A stretch of DNA of 15,328 bases, from positions 1 to 15,328 of the forward strand of contig CAZOQV010000017.1 of NCBI GenBank assembly GCA_964582365.1, given 5' to 3'. The position numbers and the translations under genes were made by a program. Within the stretch, counting starts at the first letter, position 1; every line of letters starts with the position of its first letter. This document shows, piece by piece, positions 1-7,053 of this stretch. This stretch comes from WARW01 sp964582365. Lineage in GTDB: Bacteria; Patescibacteriota; Microgenomatia; UBA12405. A model generated the notes under the pieces. The model was not told where the DNA came from. It made no database searches and saw only the letters and a program-made list of their open reading frames with translations.

Positions 1-83
1 GGACTCATTTTAATAACTTGTTCTAAATTTTTTTTGAGTAAATTTAAGCCGTTCCAATTAGTAACAACAACAGATATTTTCAT
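1..83 (-). CDS. GT2 family glycosyltransferase, N-terminal fragment
   Basis: Only the first 27 codons lie in the window; the gene runs off the left edge. The fragment opens with a short beta-strand and then an N-W-N-G motif (residues 9-12). This is the usual start of WcaA/rhamnosyltransferase-like GT2 enzymes, where the segment forms the first strand and loop of the nucleotide-sugar fold. The ATG at 83 sits one base after the stop codon of the upstream GT4 gene, so translational coupling is likely; I see no Shine-Dalgarno sequence. It resembles the start of the GT2 gene at 2068-2976. Donor and acceptor cannot be inferred from this length. Confidence 0.75.
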   Translation of the reverse strand, partial: MKISVVVTNWNGLNLLKKNLEQVIKMS

Positions 84-84
84 A

Positions 85-1275
85 TTATTTTTTTATTAAA
101 TTAAGTAAATCTTTTTCAAAATTATCTTTTGAAAATTTTTGACATTTAATAGTAGCCTTTTTAGACATCCGTTTTAACTCATCTGGGGACTCAATTAAGT
201 TGTTTGTTTTGGAAACTAATTCTTCAACAGTTGTCCATAAATAGCCATCTGTACTATCGGAAATAATTTCCGGAAGACCACCTTTGACAATTACAACAGG
301 AACTAAACCTGAAGCCATGGCTTCAACAACAGTCATGCCAAAATGTTCAGTATTTTCTGGATGAATGTTTTCGTCAACATCAAAACCAGCGGCATGCCAA
401 TATATTTTAGATTTGGAATAAATATCTTTAAGTTCAGTAAAGTTGGGATTAATAACAAAATGAATTGGGAGATTTTTAGCTTTTTTCTCTAAATATTTTA
501 AATAAGAATTTTCTTCTGATTTACTGAGACTGCCACCAGCTAAAACTAATTTCCAATTAGTAACTTTTTTTTCTTCATATAATTTTTTAAAAGCATCAAT
601 TAAAACATCTTGTTTTTTAGCATTTAAAACATTGTCAAAACGACCAACCGATAAAATGATATTTTTTTTATCATCTGATGAATCAAACTTATCGACGTCG
701 ACCGGAGGATAAAGAATATTAATTTTAGAAGGAATGCTGTTTTGATAAAATTTAGCAGTAAATTCTGAATTACAAATTATTTTTGAAAATAACAACAATT
801 TTGAGTTGTCTAATAATTTATTGGCTATATTTTTATTATTAAAAAAAGGAACTTGAATATGGAGAAAATTTTGTTTAGCAAAAACAAGAGGGATGCTCCC
901 ATCACCTAAATAAAATAAAACATCGTAGTCGTGAGTTATTTTAATTTTATTAATAAAATTAAAAATTTTTTGTTTAATTTTTTGAGAGTTAAGAGAATGA
1001 TTAATAAATTTTGATAAATTTCGTTCTTCTTCTAGAAAATCAATCTGTTTGGGTTTAATTTGAAAAATATCTTTAACTAACTTTAAACCTTCTAAATTTA
1101 GAGAAAATCTTTTAGTAGCTTTTTTTATTAAATCTTGATCACCAGACCAAAATAAATCGACTTTATAACCATGTTTTAATAAAATTTCGGCGACAGTTAG
1201 ACAGTATCTTTCACCGCCTCCAAGGGTGTCTAAATAAGGGTCGTAAATTGCAGCTCTTTTCACCATTATGTTCAT
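85..1275 (-). CDS. GT4 family glycosyltransferase, ALG11-like
   Basis: A 396-residue GT-B enzyme expected to transfer a sugar from a nucleotide-sugar to a lipid-linked glycan on the cytosolic face. The N-terminus has a glycine-rich G-G-G-E-R-Y loop (19-24), in the style of ALG11/GT4 enzymes. The C-terminal donor domain has S-V-G-R-F (209-213), then E-H-F-G-M-T-V-V-E-A-M-A-S-G (310-323), the EX7E motif with glutamates 310 and 318, followed by G-G-L-P-E-I. Length is normal for GT4 and there are no membrane helices. ATG 1275 and ATG 1266 (residue 4) are both possible starts; neither has a Shine-Dalgarno sequence. It follows the GT2 gene at 1283-2071 by 7 nt. ALG11 similarity suggests mannose, but specificity is unproven. 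Confidence 0.9.
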   Translation of the reverse strand: MNIMVKRAAIYDPYLDTLGGGERYCLTVAEILLKHGYKVDLFWSGDQDLIKKATKRFSLNLEGLKLVKDIFQIKPKQIDFLEEERNLSKFINHSLNSQKIKQKIFNFINKIKITHDYDVLFYLGDGSIPLVFAKQNFLHIQVPFFNNKNIANKLLDNSKLLLFSKIICNSEFTAKFYQNSIPSKINILYPPVDVDKFDSSDDKKNIILSVGRFDNVLNAKKQDVLIDAFKKLYEEKKVTNWKLVLAGGSLSKSEENSYLKYLEKKAKNLPIHFVINPNFTELKDIYSKSKIYWHAAGFDVDENIHPENTEHFGMTVVEAMASGLVPVVIVKGGLPEIISDSTDGYLWTTVEELVSKTNNLIESPDELKRMSKKATIKCQKFSKDNFEKDLLNLIKK

Positions 1276-1282
1276 AATAACA

Positions 1283-2071
1283 TTAAATTTGTTTGTTTTG
1301 TTTTTGTTGGATTTCCCAAAGACGAGCGTAAATCAAAAAAGTATCGAATGTTTCAAATAAAACAGAAATCCAACCAACTGTTCCATCTTTCCACATTTGT
1401 TGAATAATTAGTCTTTCCCAAATTTTGGTTAACATCATCCTAATAAAACGCCACCACACAACAGGTGGATGATTATTTTGAAAAAGAGCTTGAGCTTCCA
1501 TATCTGTCCAAACTAGCGTTTTATTAACCATAGAATTAAGATTTCGGTGAGTATAGTGAAGGAGGTCTGATTTTAAGTGTTCCAAGGGGCCATCAATGAG
1601 TGGTTCTTCGTGAAGAATTCCTTCATAACCTTTGAAATGTTTTGTATTATAAAGCCTTTTAACATAATCAGGATAGGAACCGCCATGTTTGACTCTTTTA
1701 CCAAGATAATGGTTAGCACGAGGAATGGCATAGTGAGTAATAGAATTATTTTTGATATTTATTTTTTTGATAATCTCTTGTTTTAATTCATCAGTAATTC
1801 GCTCATCAGCATCGATATATAAGATCCAATCTTTAGTGGCGTTTTTAAAACCTAAGTTACGCCATTTGGAAAATTTTTTATTATATTCGTCAGTAGTTTT
1901 AATAATTTTAATATCAGAAATATTTTTTCTGGCCAAATTAGCAGTATTGTCAGTGGAATTAGCGGCAACGAGAATTACTTCATCGACCCAATTACATGAT
2001 TTTAGACAGTCAACAATCATTTGTTCTTCATTACCAGCTAAAATTATAATAGAAAGATTTTTAATTTTCAT
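1283..2071 (-). CDS. GT2 glycosyltransferase, WaaE/KdtX-like
   Basis: A 262-residue cytosolic GT-A enzyme of the lipopolysaccharide-core beta-glucosyltransferase-like GT2 group. After the first strand and N-E-E, the R-N-L-G-F-K-N-A-T-K-D-W segment leads to the metal-binding I-D-A-D-E-R (86-91), diagnostic for this group. L-H-E near residue 154 probably holds a catalytic base. The C-terminal segment K-D-G..G.I...F...L.Y.R-L-W-E recurs in the GT2 at 2980-3915, so the two are paralogues. The start is set by the sequence: ATG 2071 overlaps the upstream TGA as ATGA and has GGGGAG six bases before it. A TTG two codons earlier would abut that site and is less likely. The sugar transferred is unknown. 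Confidence 0.88.
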   Translation of the reverse strand: MKIKNLSIIILAGNEEQMIVDCLKSCNWVDEVILVAANSTDNTANLARKNISDIKIIKTTDEYNKKFSKWRNLGFKNATKDWILYIDADERITDELKQEIIKKINIKNNSITHYAIPRANHYLGKRVKHGGSYPDYVKRLYNTKHFKGYEGILHEEPLIDGPLEHLKSDLLHYTHRNLNSMVNKTLVWTDMEAQALFQNNHPPVVWWRFIRMMLTKIWERLIIQQMWKDGTVGWISVLFETFDTFLIYARLWEIQQKQNKQI

Positions 2072-2976
2072 TGCCAACTCCCCTTTTTCATTTTTTTTGA
2101 ATAAAGATCAATAACAGCCTGTCGTTGCCATTTTGATTTAAATAAAAATTTAAATGATTCTCTAAAGATGGCAAATTTAGTTTTTAAACTGGCGTATTTA
2201 TAGGCAAAATAAATTCGATTTCGAGTTATAAAATAATTCTGTAAATCTCCTGGGCCTTTGGTTGATCCAGAATTAATGTGCCAAATGATTGACTTGGGGG
2301 CACAGGCCATTTTGTAACCAGCCATTTTGGCTCGTTGGCAAAAATCAACGTCTTCTAAATACATAAAGTAATTTTCATCTAAATTACCGATTCTTTCAAA
2401 AACTTGACGACTGGCCATAAGACAGCAACCACTAATGAAATCGATATTACTTTTAATTTTGTTAAATTGGCCTTTATCAACTTTATCGATATCAATATTA
2501 CTGCCATAAATATTATTCCAATCCATTTGACCACCCATTGACCAAATAACTTTACCTAAATCTGATTTTTGATAACGATCTTTATGATATTCAAAACCCG
2601 GAGCAAAATAGATTTTTGGGCCAACAATATCGTAATTATCTGTTTCTTTTAACAATTCTTCTATAAAATTTGAATCAACTAAAACATCATTATTTAAAAG
2701 AATAATAAAATCAACCTTATTTTTAAGAGCATAGTCAATACCAAAATTATTACCTCCGGCATAACCAAAATTACCTTTAGTGTCTATAATTTTAACTAAT
2801 TTGTTGTTTTTATATTCTTGATTAAAAATCTTAAGAGAATCGTCAGGCGAACCATTATCCACTAAAACTACTTCGTATTCAAACGAATTATGATTAATTT
2901 TTAAAAGAGACGTAATTGTTTCAAGCGTAAGTTTAGGCTGTTTCCAATTTAGAACGATAATGGCAATTTTTTTCAT
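2068..2976 (-). CDS. GT2 glycosyltransferase, rhamnosyltransferase-like (WbbL/RfbF group)
   Basis: A 302-residue GT2 enzyme. Visible motifs: V-L-N-W at 8-11; V-D-N-G-S (39-43) for the nucleotide; G-N-F-G-Y-A-G-G-N-N (68-77); the DXD-equivalent L-N-N-D-V (94-98); I-S-G-C-C-L-M-A (181-188); and Y-L-E-D-V-D-F-C (206-213), whose E-D pair normally supplies the catalytic base. This set is typical of WbbL-like rhamnosyltransferases extending O-antigen-type glycans, but that family includes other sugars. The last ~70 residues are basic with R-N-R-I-Y-F-A, probably a membrane-associated tail. ATG 2976 starts three bases after the preceding stop. The gene ends in TGA, overlapping the next ATG by four bases. 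Confidence 0.9.
   Translation of the reverse strand: MKKIAIIVLNWKQPKLTLETITSLLKINHNSFEYEVVLVDNGSPDDSLKIFNQEYKNNKLVKIIDTKGNFGYAGGNNFGIDYALKNKVDFIILLNNDVLVDSNFIEELLKETDNYDIVGPKIYFAPGFEYHKDRYQKSDLGKVIWSMGGQMDWNNIYGSNIDIDKVDKGQFNKIKSNIDFISGCCLMASRQVFERIGNLDENYFMYLEDVDFCQRAKMAGYKMACAPKSIIWHINSGSTKGPGDLQNYFITRNRIYFAYKYASLKTKFAIFRESFKFLFKSKWQRQAVIDLYSKKMKKGSWQ
2078..2083 (-). promoter_or_regulatory. Ribosome binding site deciding the start at 2071
   Basis: GGGGAG on the minus strand lies six bases before ATG 2071. It makes the ATG the start and argues against the TTG at 2077, which would abut the site. It is one of only two convincing Shine-Dalgarno sequences in the minus-strand run, and it is paired with an ATGA stop-start overlap. 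Confidence 0.75.
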
Positions 2977-2979
2977 GAA

Positions 2980-3915
2980 CTAAAAATTTTTAGTTAGATA
3001 ACTTAAAGTTAGACGAATTTTAAGTAAAAATTTTTTTAAAATATTAGAAGAATATTCGTTTTTAAAATATTTATTGAACCAAAAATCGTATTCAAAAAGT
3101 GTTTCTTGACTGGCAGAAACGAATGATTCTTTGGTGATGGATTTTTCTTGGCAACCTTGTTTTTCCCAAAGTCTGACGTAAACTAAGGCAATGGCGAATG
3201 CTTGTAATAAGGAAAAAATTAAACCATGAAAACCATCTTTGTAACCTTCAGCAAAAAAGAAACGACTATTAAATTCTTGAATTGGTTTTAGAAGAAAATC
3301 ACTGATTTTTAATTTATAATTTTGAACAAACAATTCATCGGCTTGGATTCCACTATAACGAAGAGCCCGAGTAATATATTGACTCACGTTGGTGTAATTA
3401 TTATGGTGAATAGCCATTTTTTCAGAATCTAGAAGAGTAATACTGTTGCCCTTAGTGACTGGTTGGCTATGAATTTCTTTTTTCCAAGTGACAGAACCTT
3501 TTTTAAAGAAACGAATTAAATAATCAGGCCAACAGTTAGAATGACGAATCCACTTACCAAAAATAATATTTTTACGAGGAATTTTGACAAAATCCACATC
3601 AGATCGCTTAGTAATAGAAAGTAGTTCTTTTTTGAGAGTTTTGTTCAAAAATTCATCGGGGTCAAGAAGTAAAATCCATTTTCCAGTGGCTTTGGAGAGA
3701 GCATAATTTCTGGCAGGTTCAACATATTTCATTGGACGATAAGAAAAAACATGAGCTCCTGATTTTTTTGCAACTTCTTTACTATTGTCGGTAGAATTCA
3801 TATCGACAACAATAATTTCATCGGCTAAATTTTTAATAGAATGAAGGCATTTAGAGAGAGCTTCCGCTTCGTTTCTAACATTAATTACAGCCGAAATATT
3901 AGGTTTATTTTTCAT
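2980..3915 (-). CDS. GT2 glycosyltransferase, WaaE-like paralogue
   Basis: A 311-residue enzyme from ATG 3915. It has V-D-M-N-S-T-D-N-S for nucleotide binding, then R-N-Y-A-L-S-K-A-T-G-K-W (from ~69) and the metal-binding D-P-D-E (85-88), the order seen in WaaE-like GT2 proteins. I-H-S-Q-P near 148 matches the position of L-H-E in the paralogue at 1283-2071. Both share K-D-G..G.I...F...L.Y.R-L-W-E, but this protein carries about 60 further C-terminal residues. A TTG 28 codons upstream (3999) would add a basic extension and overlap the preceding gene by 65 nt. I prefer the ATG, which leaves a 19-nt gap. No Shine-Dalgarno sequence is visible at either site. Substrate unknown. Confidence 0.85.
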   Translation of the reverse strand: MKNKPNISAVINVRNEAEALSKCLHSIKNLADEIIVVDMNSTDNSKEVAKKSGAHVFSYRPMKYVEPARNYALSKATGKWILLLDPDEFLNKTLKKELLSITKRSDVDFVKIPRKNIIFGKWIRHSNCWPDYLIRFFKKGSVTWKKEIHSQPVTKGNSITLLDSEKMAIHHNNYTNVSQYITRALRYSGIQADELFVQNYKLKISDFLLKPIQEFNSRFFFAEGYKDGFHGLIFSLLQAFAIALVYVRLWEKQGCQEKSITKESFVSASQETLFEYDFWFNKYFKNEYSSNILKKFLLKIRLTLSYLTKNF

Positions 3916-3934
3916 AATTGAATGCTTTATTTTA

Positions 3935-5620
3935 TCACTTATTGACTTGGTAAATCCTGACTTGACTATTATTAAAGATTTCTTTAATTTGAAGATCAAA
4001 AACGCTTAGTAAAAATTCTTGATCATTGACCAAATAAATATAGTCAATATCGTTATTAAGAAGGAAACCGCGGGCAAAATATTTATCTGAAGTGGCAAAA
4101 AATTTTTCTTCATCGCTTCGTCTTTGTTTCCAATCAAAACCGGTAATATCGAGGTTCATTTCATCTTCTAAAAATGTTTGTTTATTACTGAAAGCAGAAA
4201 CATAAGAAGTGGTTTCGTAAGCATATAAAGGAATAGGAGTTGTCATTTTTTCTTTTTTATATTTATTGTAAGGATAGGTTAAAACGTAACCATCTTTTTG
4301 ATTTTTTAAAAAGTCTAAAGCTTCAATTTCGGCGTTTGGAAGAGAACTAGGAGGTGGATTTCCAAAATAATCTTTTAAGGTACTAAAACTGGTAAGACAA
4401 GAAATAAATAATAAAACTAAAATTAAAAATTTATGTTTTGACCAAAGATTTGATAAAAATTGAGCAAAATAAAAATTAGAAAAAAAGAGAAAATAATAAA
4501 AAAATTGGATAGTGTTCCAAGCAGTTCCTTTTTGAACGAAAAGAAGAGGAATTATAAAAGAAAAAAATAAGACAAAAATAATTAATTTATCAAAATCAGT
4601 TAATTCTTTTTTAATTTTTTTTGAAATTAAAGTAAAAAGTCCTAAGCATCTGGTGCCAAGATTACCAATAAAAAAAACAAAAATTAGTCCAATTTCTAGA
4701 ATGATGGAAATTAAAATGTTGGTTTGATTGTTTCTAAATGAAGCTAATTTGGGCCAATAAAATTTATCAACTGATTCTATCATCGAGCGAGCAAACCAAA
4801 AAGGTTTGAATTCTAGTAGTTGTTCTCCGTTTAAAACTCCCAAAGCAAAAAGGATTAATAATGAAGTTACTCCCATGACTAAACAAATAATAAAATTAAA
4901 ACCAAATATTTTTTTAGAACGAATTAGTCCAAAAAGCCAATAAAAGGAAAGGGCTAAGCCAACTAAAATACCAGCGTAAACCTTTATTCCGCTCAATAAA
5001 GCAAAAATAAAACCAATTAAAATAGCCCATTTAATTGAATTAGAGTTGCGATGTTTAATCCAAAGAATTAAGCCACCTAGAATTACTATTAGAGATAAGG
5101 CAAAAGGAGGATTTAAAAGAGTAGAAACTGACTGCATTGACCAAAATAACGATTCTCCACCGATTTGCTGATTTTTAATAAGAGTGTAAATCCAACCGAA
5201 AGAACCAGCAAAATAATTCAGTAAAACAAAAAATATACTGGCAGATTTTTTTTTGGTAATTAAAAAAGCTAATTTAAAAGATAAAAATCCAATTAAAAGA
5301 GAAAAAATAATTGGTAATATTTGAAAATAAAGAATACTGGGGCTAAGACTGGTTAGGTTGGAAATAATGGCAACTAAAAAATTAAAAGCCCAATGATAGT
5401 TACTTAACAAAGTTCCAGAATAAATTGGATTTTTAGGCGGGACTTGTTGTTTTAATTGATTAATTAAACTTAGATGCCAAATGCCATCATGACCATTTGG
5501 GCCCCAAAAACCGAGTCCAAAATCGTATTTTAGACCACTACGAAACATCGTCAAAGAAAAGAAAAACGTACTTAAAACAATAATAACAAAAGGTAAAATT
5601 ATTTTTTGTTTTTTAAACAT
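3935..5620 (-). CDS. Polytopic membrane protein, probable GT-C type glycosyltransferase
   Basis: A 561-residue protein with many hydrophobic segments, a short N-terminal cytosolic stretch and a soluble C-terminal region of ~140 residues rich in acidic and aromatic residues. I cannot name the family. The first outer loop holds G-P-N-G-H-D-G-I-W-H-L (about 40-50) and then N-Y-H-W (74-77). An acidic residue in the first loop of a polytopic protein is the usual GT-C active-site arrangement. Its place between a flippase and soluble glycosyltransferases supports a role in glycan assembly at the outer face. ATG 5620 lies inside the end of the flippase gene (22-nt overlap); a TTG at 5641 is less likely. 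It ends in TGA. Function is inferred from topology and context only. Confidence 0.7.
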   Translation of the reverse strand: MFKKQKIILPFVIIVLSTFFFSLTMFRSGLKYDFGLGFWGPNGHDGIWHLSLINQLKQQVPPKNPIYSGTLLSNYHWAFNFLVAIISNLTSLSPSILYFQILPIIFSLLIGFLSFKLAFLITKKKSASIFFVLLNYFAGSFGWIYTLIKNQQIGGESLFWSMQSVSTLLNPPFALSLIVILGGLILWIKHRNSNSIKWAILIGFIFALLSGIKVYAGILVGLALSFYWLFGLIRSKKIFGFNFIICLVMGVTSLLILFALGVLNGEQLLEFKPFWFARSMIESVDKFYWPKLASFRNNQTNILISIILEIGLIFVFFIGNLGTRCLGLFTLISKKIKKELTDFDKLIIFVLFFSFIIPLLFVQKGTAWNTIQFFYYFLFFSNFYFAQFLSNLWSKHKFLILVLLFISCLTSFSTLKDYFGNPPPSSLPNAEIEALDFLKNQKDGYVLTYPYNKYKKEKMTTPIPLYAYETTSYVSAFSNKQTFLEDEMNLDITGFDWKQRRSDEEKFFATSDKYFARGFLLNNDIDYIYLVNDQEFLLSVFDLQIKEIFNNSQVRIYQVNK

Positions 5621-7053
5621 AACAATTGGTGCCAAAACCAAATAATTTCATTTTTTGAAAACATAATTAAATATAAGCAATAAATTAAAACTGATATTAA
5701 AATTTTAGAAATGATATTAATAACACTATTTAGATTTAATGTTTGTAATAAAACACAAGGAATAATCATTGAAATAGTGGCAATTATTGGATGAAAAATA
5801 GTTTTTAAAATATGAATATCAAAAACTTTTTTGGCCACAAACCAAACAATAAAAGAACTTAATCCAACCAAAAGAGTGGCCCAAGCGGTACCCATATAAC
5901 CAAACTTGATACTTAAGATAGGAAAAAGAATCCAAGTTAAGGTGGCCCACATAATCATAAATTTAGTGGTCAAAGTTATCTTGCCAACTGCATTAAAAGC
6001 ATTAGTCAAAGGAGAGGTTACAGAAGCAATGGCAACATTAATAGCATAAAGATAAAGGGGGGCAATGGCTGGAGCCCACTTAGTGTATTTAGGAATTAAA
6101 TTAATGATATCGGAAGAAATTAGAGCAATACCGGCAGTCATAGGGAAAACAAAAAGAGCGATGAAATAGATACTTTTTTCAATTGATTTTTTTAAAACTT
6201 CTTTATTGTCTTGAAGACGAGCAAAAGTTGGAAAGGTAATTTTCATAATAGCATCCATAAAACTTAAAGGAATTCTGGGGCCTTTTTGAGCCCAGGCGAG
6301 AATACCGTAAGCGTCTCTCCCAATTATTCCAGCTACAAAAAGACTGGAAAATTTATCTTTAGCGACAGATATAAATGTGTTTAGCTGATAAGGAATACCG
6401 TATTTAAAAAGTGATTTAACTGAATCTTTGTGAATTGCAAAACCGATTGGCCAAGAACTAAAGAGATAAATAATAATAACTCCAACTAGACTGCGAACAA
6501 AAGTGGCAATAGCATATGAATAAGCACCAAAACCTAAAAAGGCAAAAACAACAGCAAAAGTATAAAAAATAGCATTTTCAATAATATCGACGGTAGAAAT
6601 TAATTTAAAATTAAGTTTTCTTTCTAAAAGAACAGAAGGAACTGTTTTAAATGAGGCGCAGACAAAAGAAAAACAAAGTGAAAGAAAAATCAACAGTTCT
6701 TTAGATCCGTAACTTTTATTAACACTAATCTTGGAATAAACAAAATAAATAACAATTAAAGCAATAAAAACCAAAATTTGTTGAATGGTAAAAGTGCTTT
6801 GTAGCTCTTTTTTTGTAATTTCGGTCTTTTTTTGAATTAAAGCAGCAGCTAAACCGATGTCAGAAAAATAACCTAAAATACTGACAGATTCAGAAACAAT
6901 AGCAAATAAACCAACGTCACCAACACCTAAAAGAATACTTAAAAGAAAAAAACCAACAATAGAAATTCCTTGAATTCCAATATTTCTTAAAGAAAGAAAT
7001 AAAACATTTTTAGTAGTTTTATGTTTTATTTCTTGAAGATTAATTTCATCCAT
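5599..7053 (-). CDS. Polysaccharide flippase, Wzx-like (MOP superfamily)
   Basis: A 484-residue protein from ATG 7053, the usual size for Wzx/RfbX transporters, with about 12-14 hydrophobic segments. Early features are F-L-S-L-R-N-I-G-I-Q-G in the first helix region and L-G-V-G-D-V-G-L-F-A-I-V, the glycine-rich pattern of polysaccharide biosynthesis proteins in the WzxC-like branch. S-D-I-G-L-A-A-A-L-I-Q-K follows, which is very characteristic. It would flip undecaprenyl-pyrophosphate-linked oligosaccharides made by the nearby GT2 and GT4 enzymes. The start overlaps the end of the preceding gene by 28 nt, with no Shine-Dalgarno sequence; a TTG 12 codons upstream is the alternative. It is the only export protein in the window. 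Confidence 0.9.
   Translation of the reverse strand: MDEINLQEIKHKTTKNVLFLSLRNIGIQGISIVGFFLLSILLGVGDVGLFAIVSESVSILGYFSDIGLAAALIQKKTEITKKELQSTFTIQQILVFIALIVIYFVYSKISVNKSYGSKELLIFLSLCFSFVCASFKTVPSVLLERKLNFKLISTVDIIENAIFYTFAVVFAFLGFGAYSYAIATFVRSLVGVIIIYLFSSWPIGFAIHKDSVKSLFKYGIPYQLNTFISVAKDKFSSLFVAGIIGRDAYGILAWAQKGPRIPLSFMDAIMKITFPTFARLQDNKEVLKKSIEKSIYFIALFVFPMTAGIALISSDIINLIPKYTKWAPAIAPLYLYAINVAIASVTSPLTNAFNAVGKITLTTKFMIMWATLTWILFPILSIKFGYMGTAWATLLVGLSSFIVWFVAKKVFDIHILKTIFHPIIATISMIIPCVLLQTLNLNSVINIISKILISVLIYCLYLIMFSKNEIIWFWHQLLCLKNKK

Noticed and set aside
939..964. Perfect 26-bp palindrome made only of A and T inside the GT4 gene
   Set aside because: In sequence that is almost pure A/T, a 13-base half-site match is expected about once in a window of this size, and it encodes an ordinary Asn/Ile/Lys stretch. 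I treat it as chance.
1577..2114. Open frames on the plus strand opposite the GT2 genes
   Set aside because: They are shadows of the minus-strand coding frames: no ribosome binding site, no recognisable domain, and they overlap well-supported genes.
2978..2995. Perfect 18-bp AT palindrome at the junction of two GT2 genes, considered as a terminator or operator
   Set aside because: The stem is all weak pairs apart from one G-C pair, no U-tract follows it in the minus-strand direction, and the genes are only three bases apart and apparently co-transcribed.
3916..3999. TTG-initiated N-terminal extension of the GT2 at 2980-3915
   Set aside because: It would overlap the preceding gene by 65 nt and adds a basic stretch ahead of the normal first strand of the GT2 fold; ATG 3915 fits the family start.
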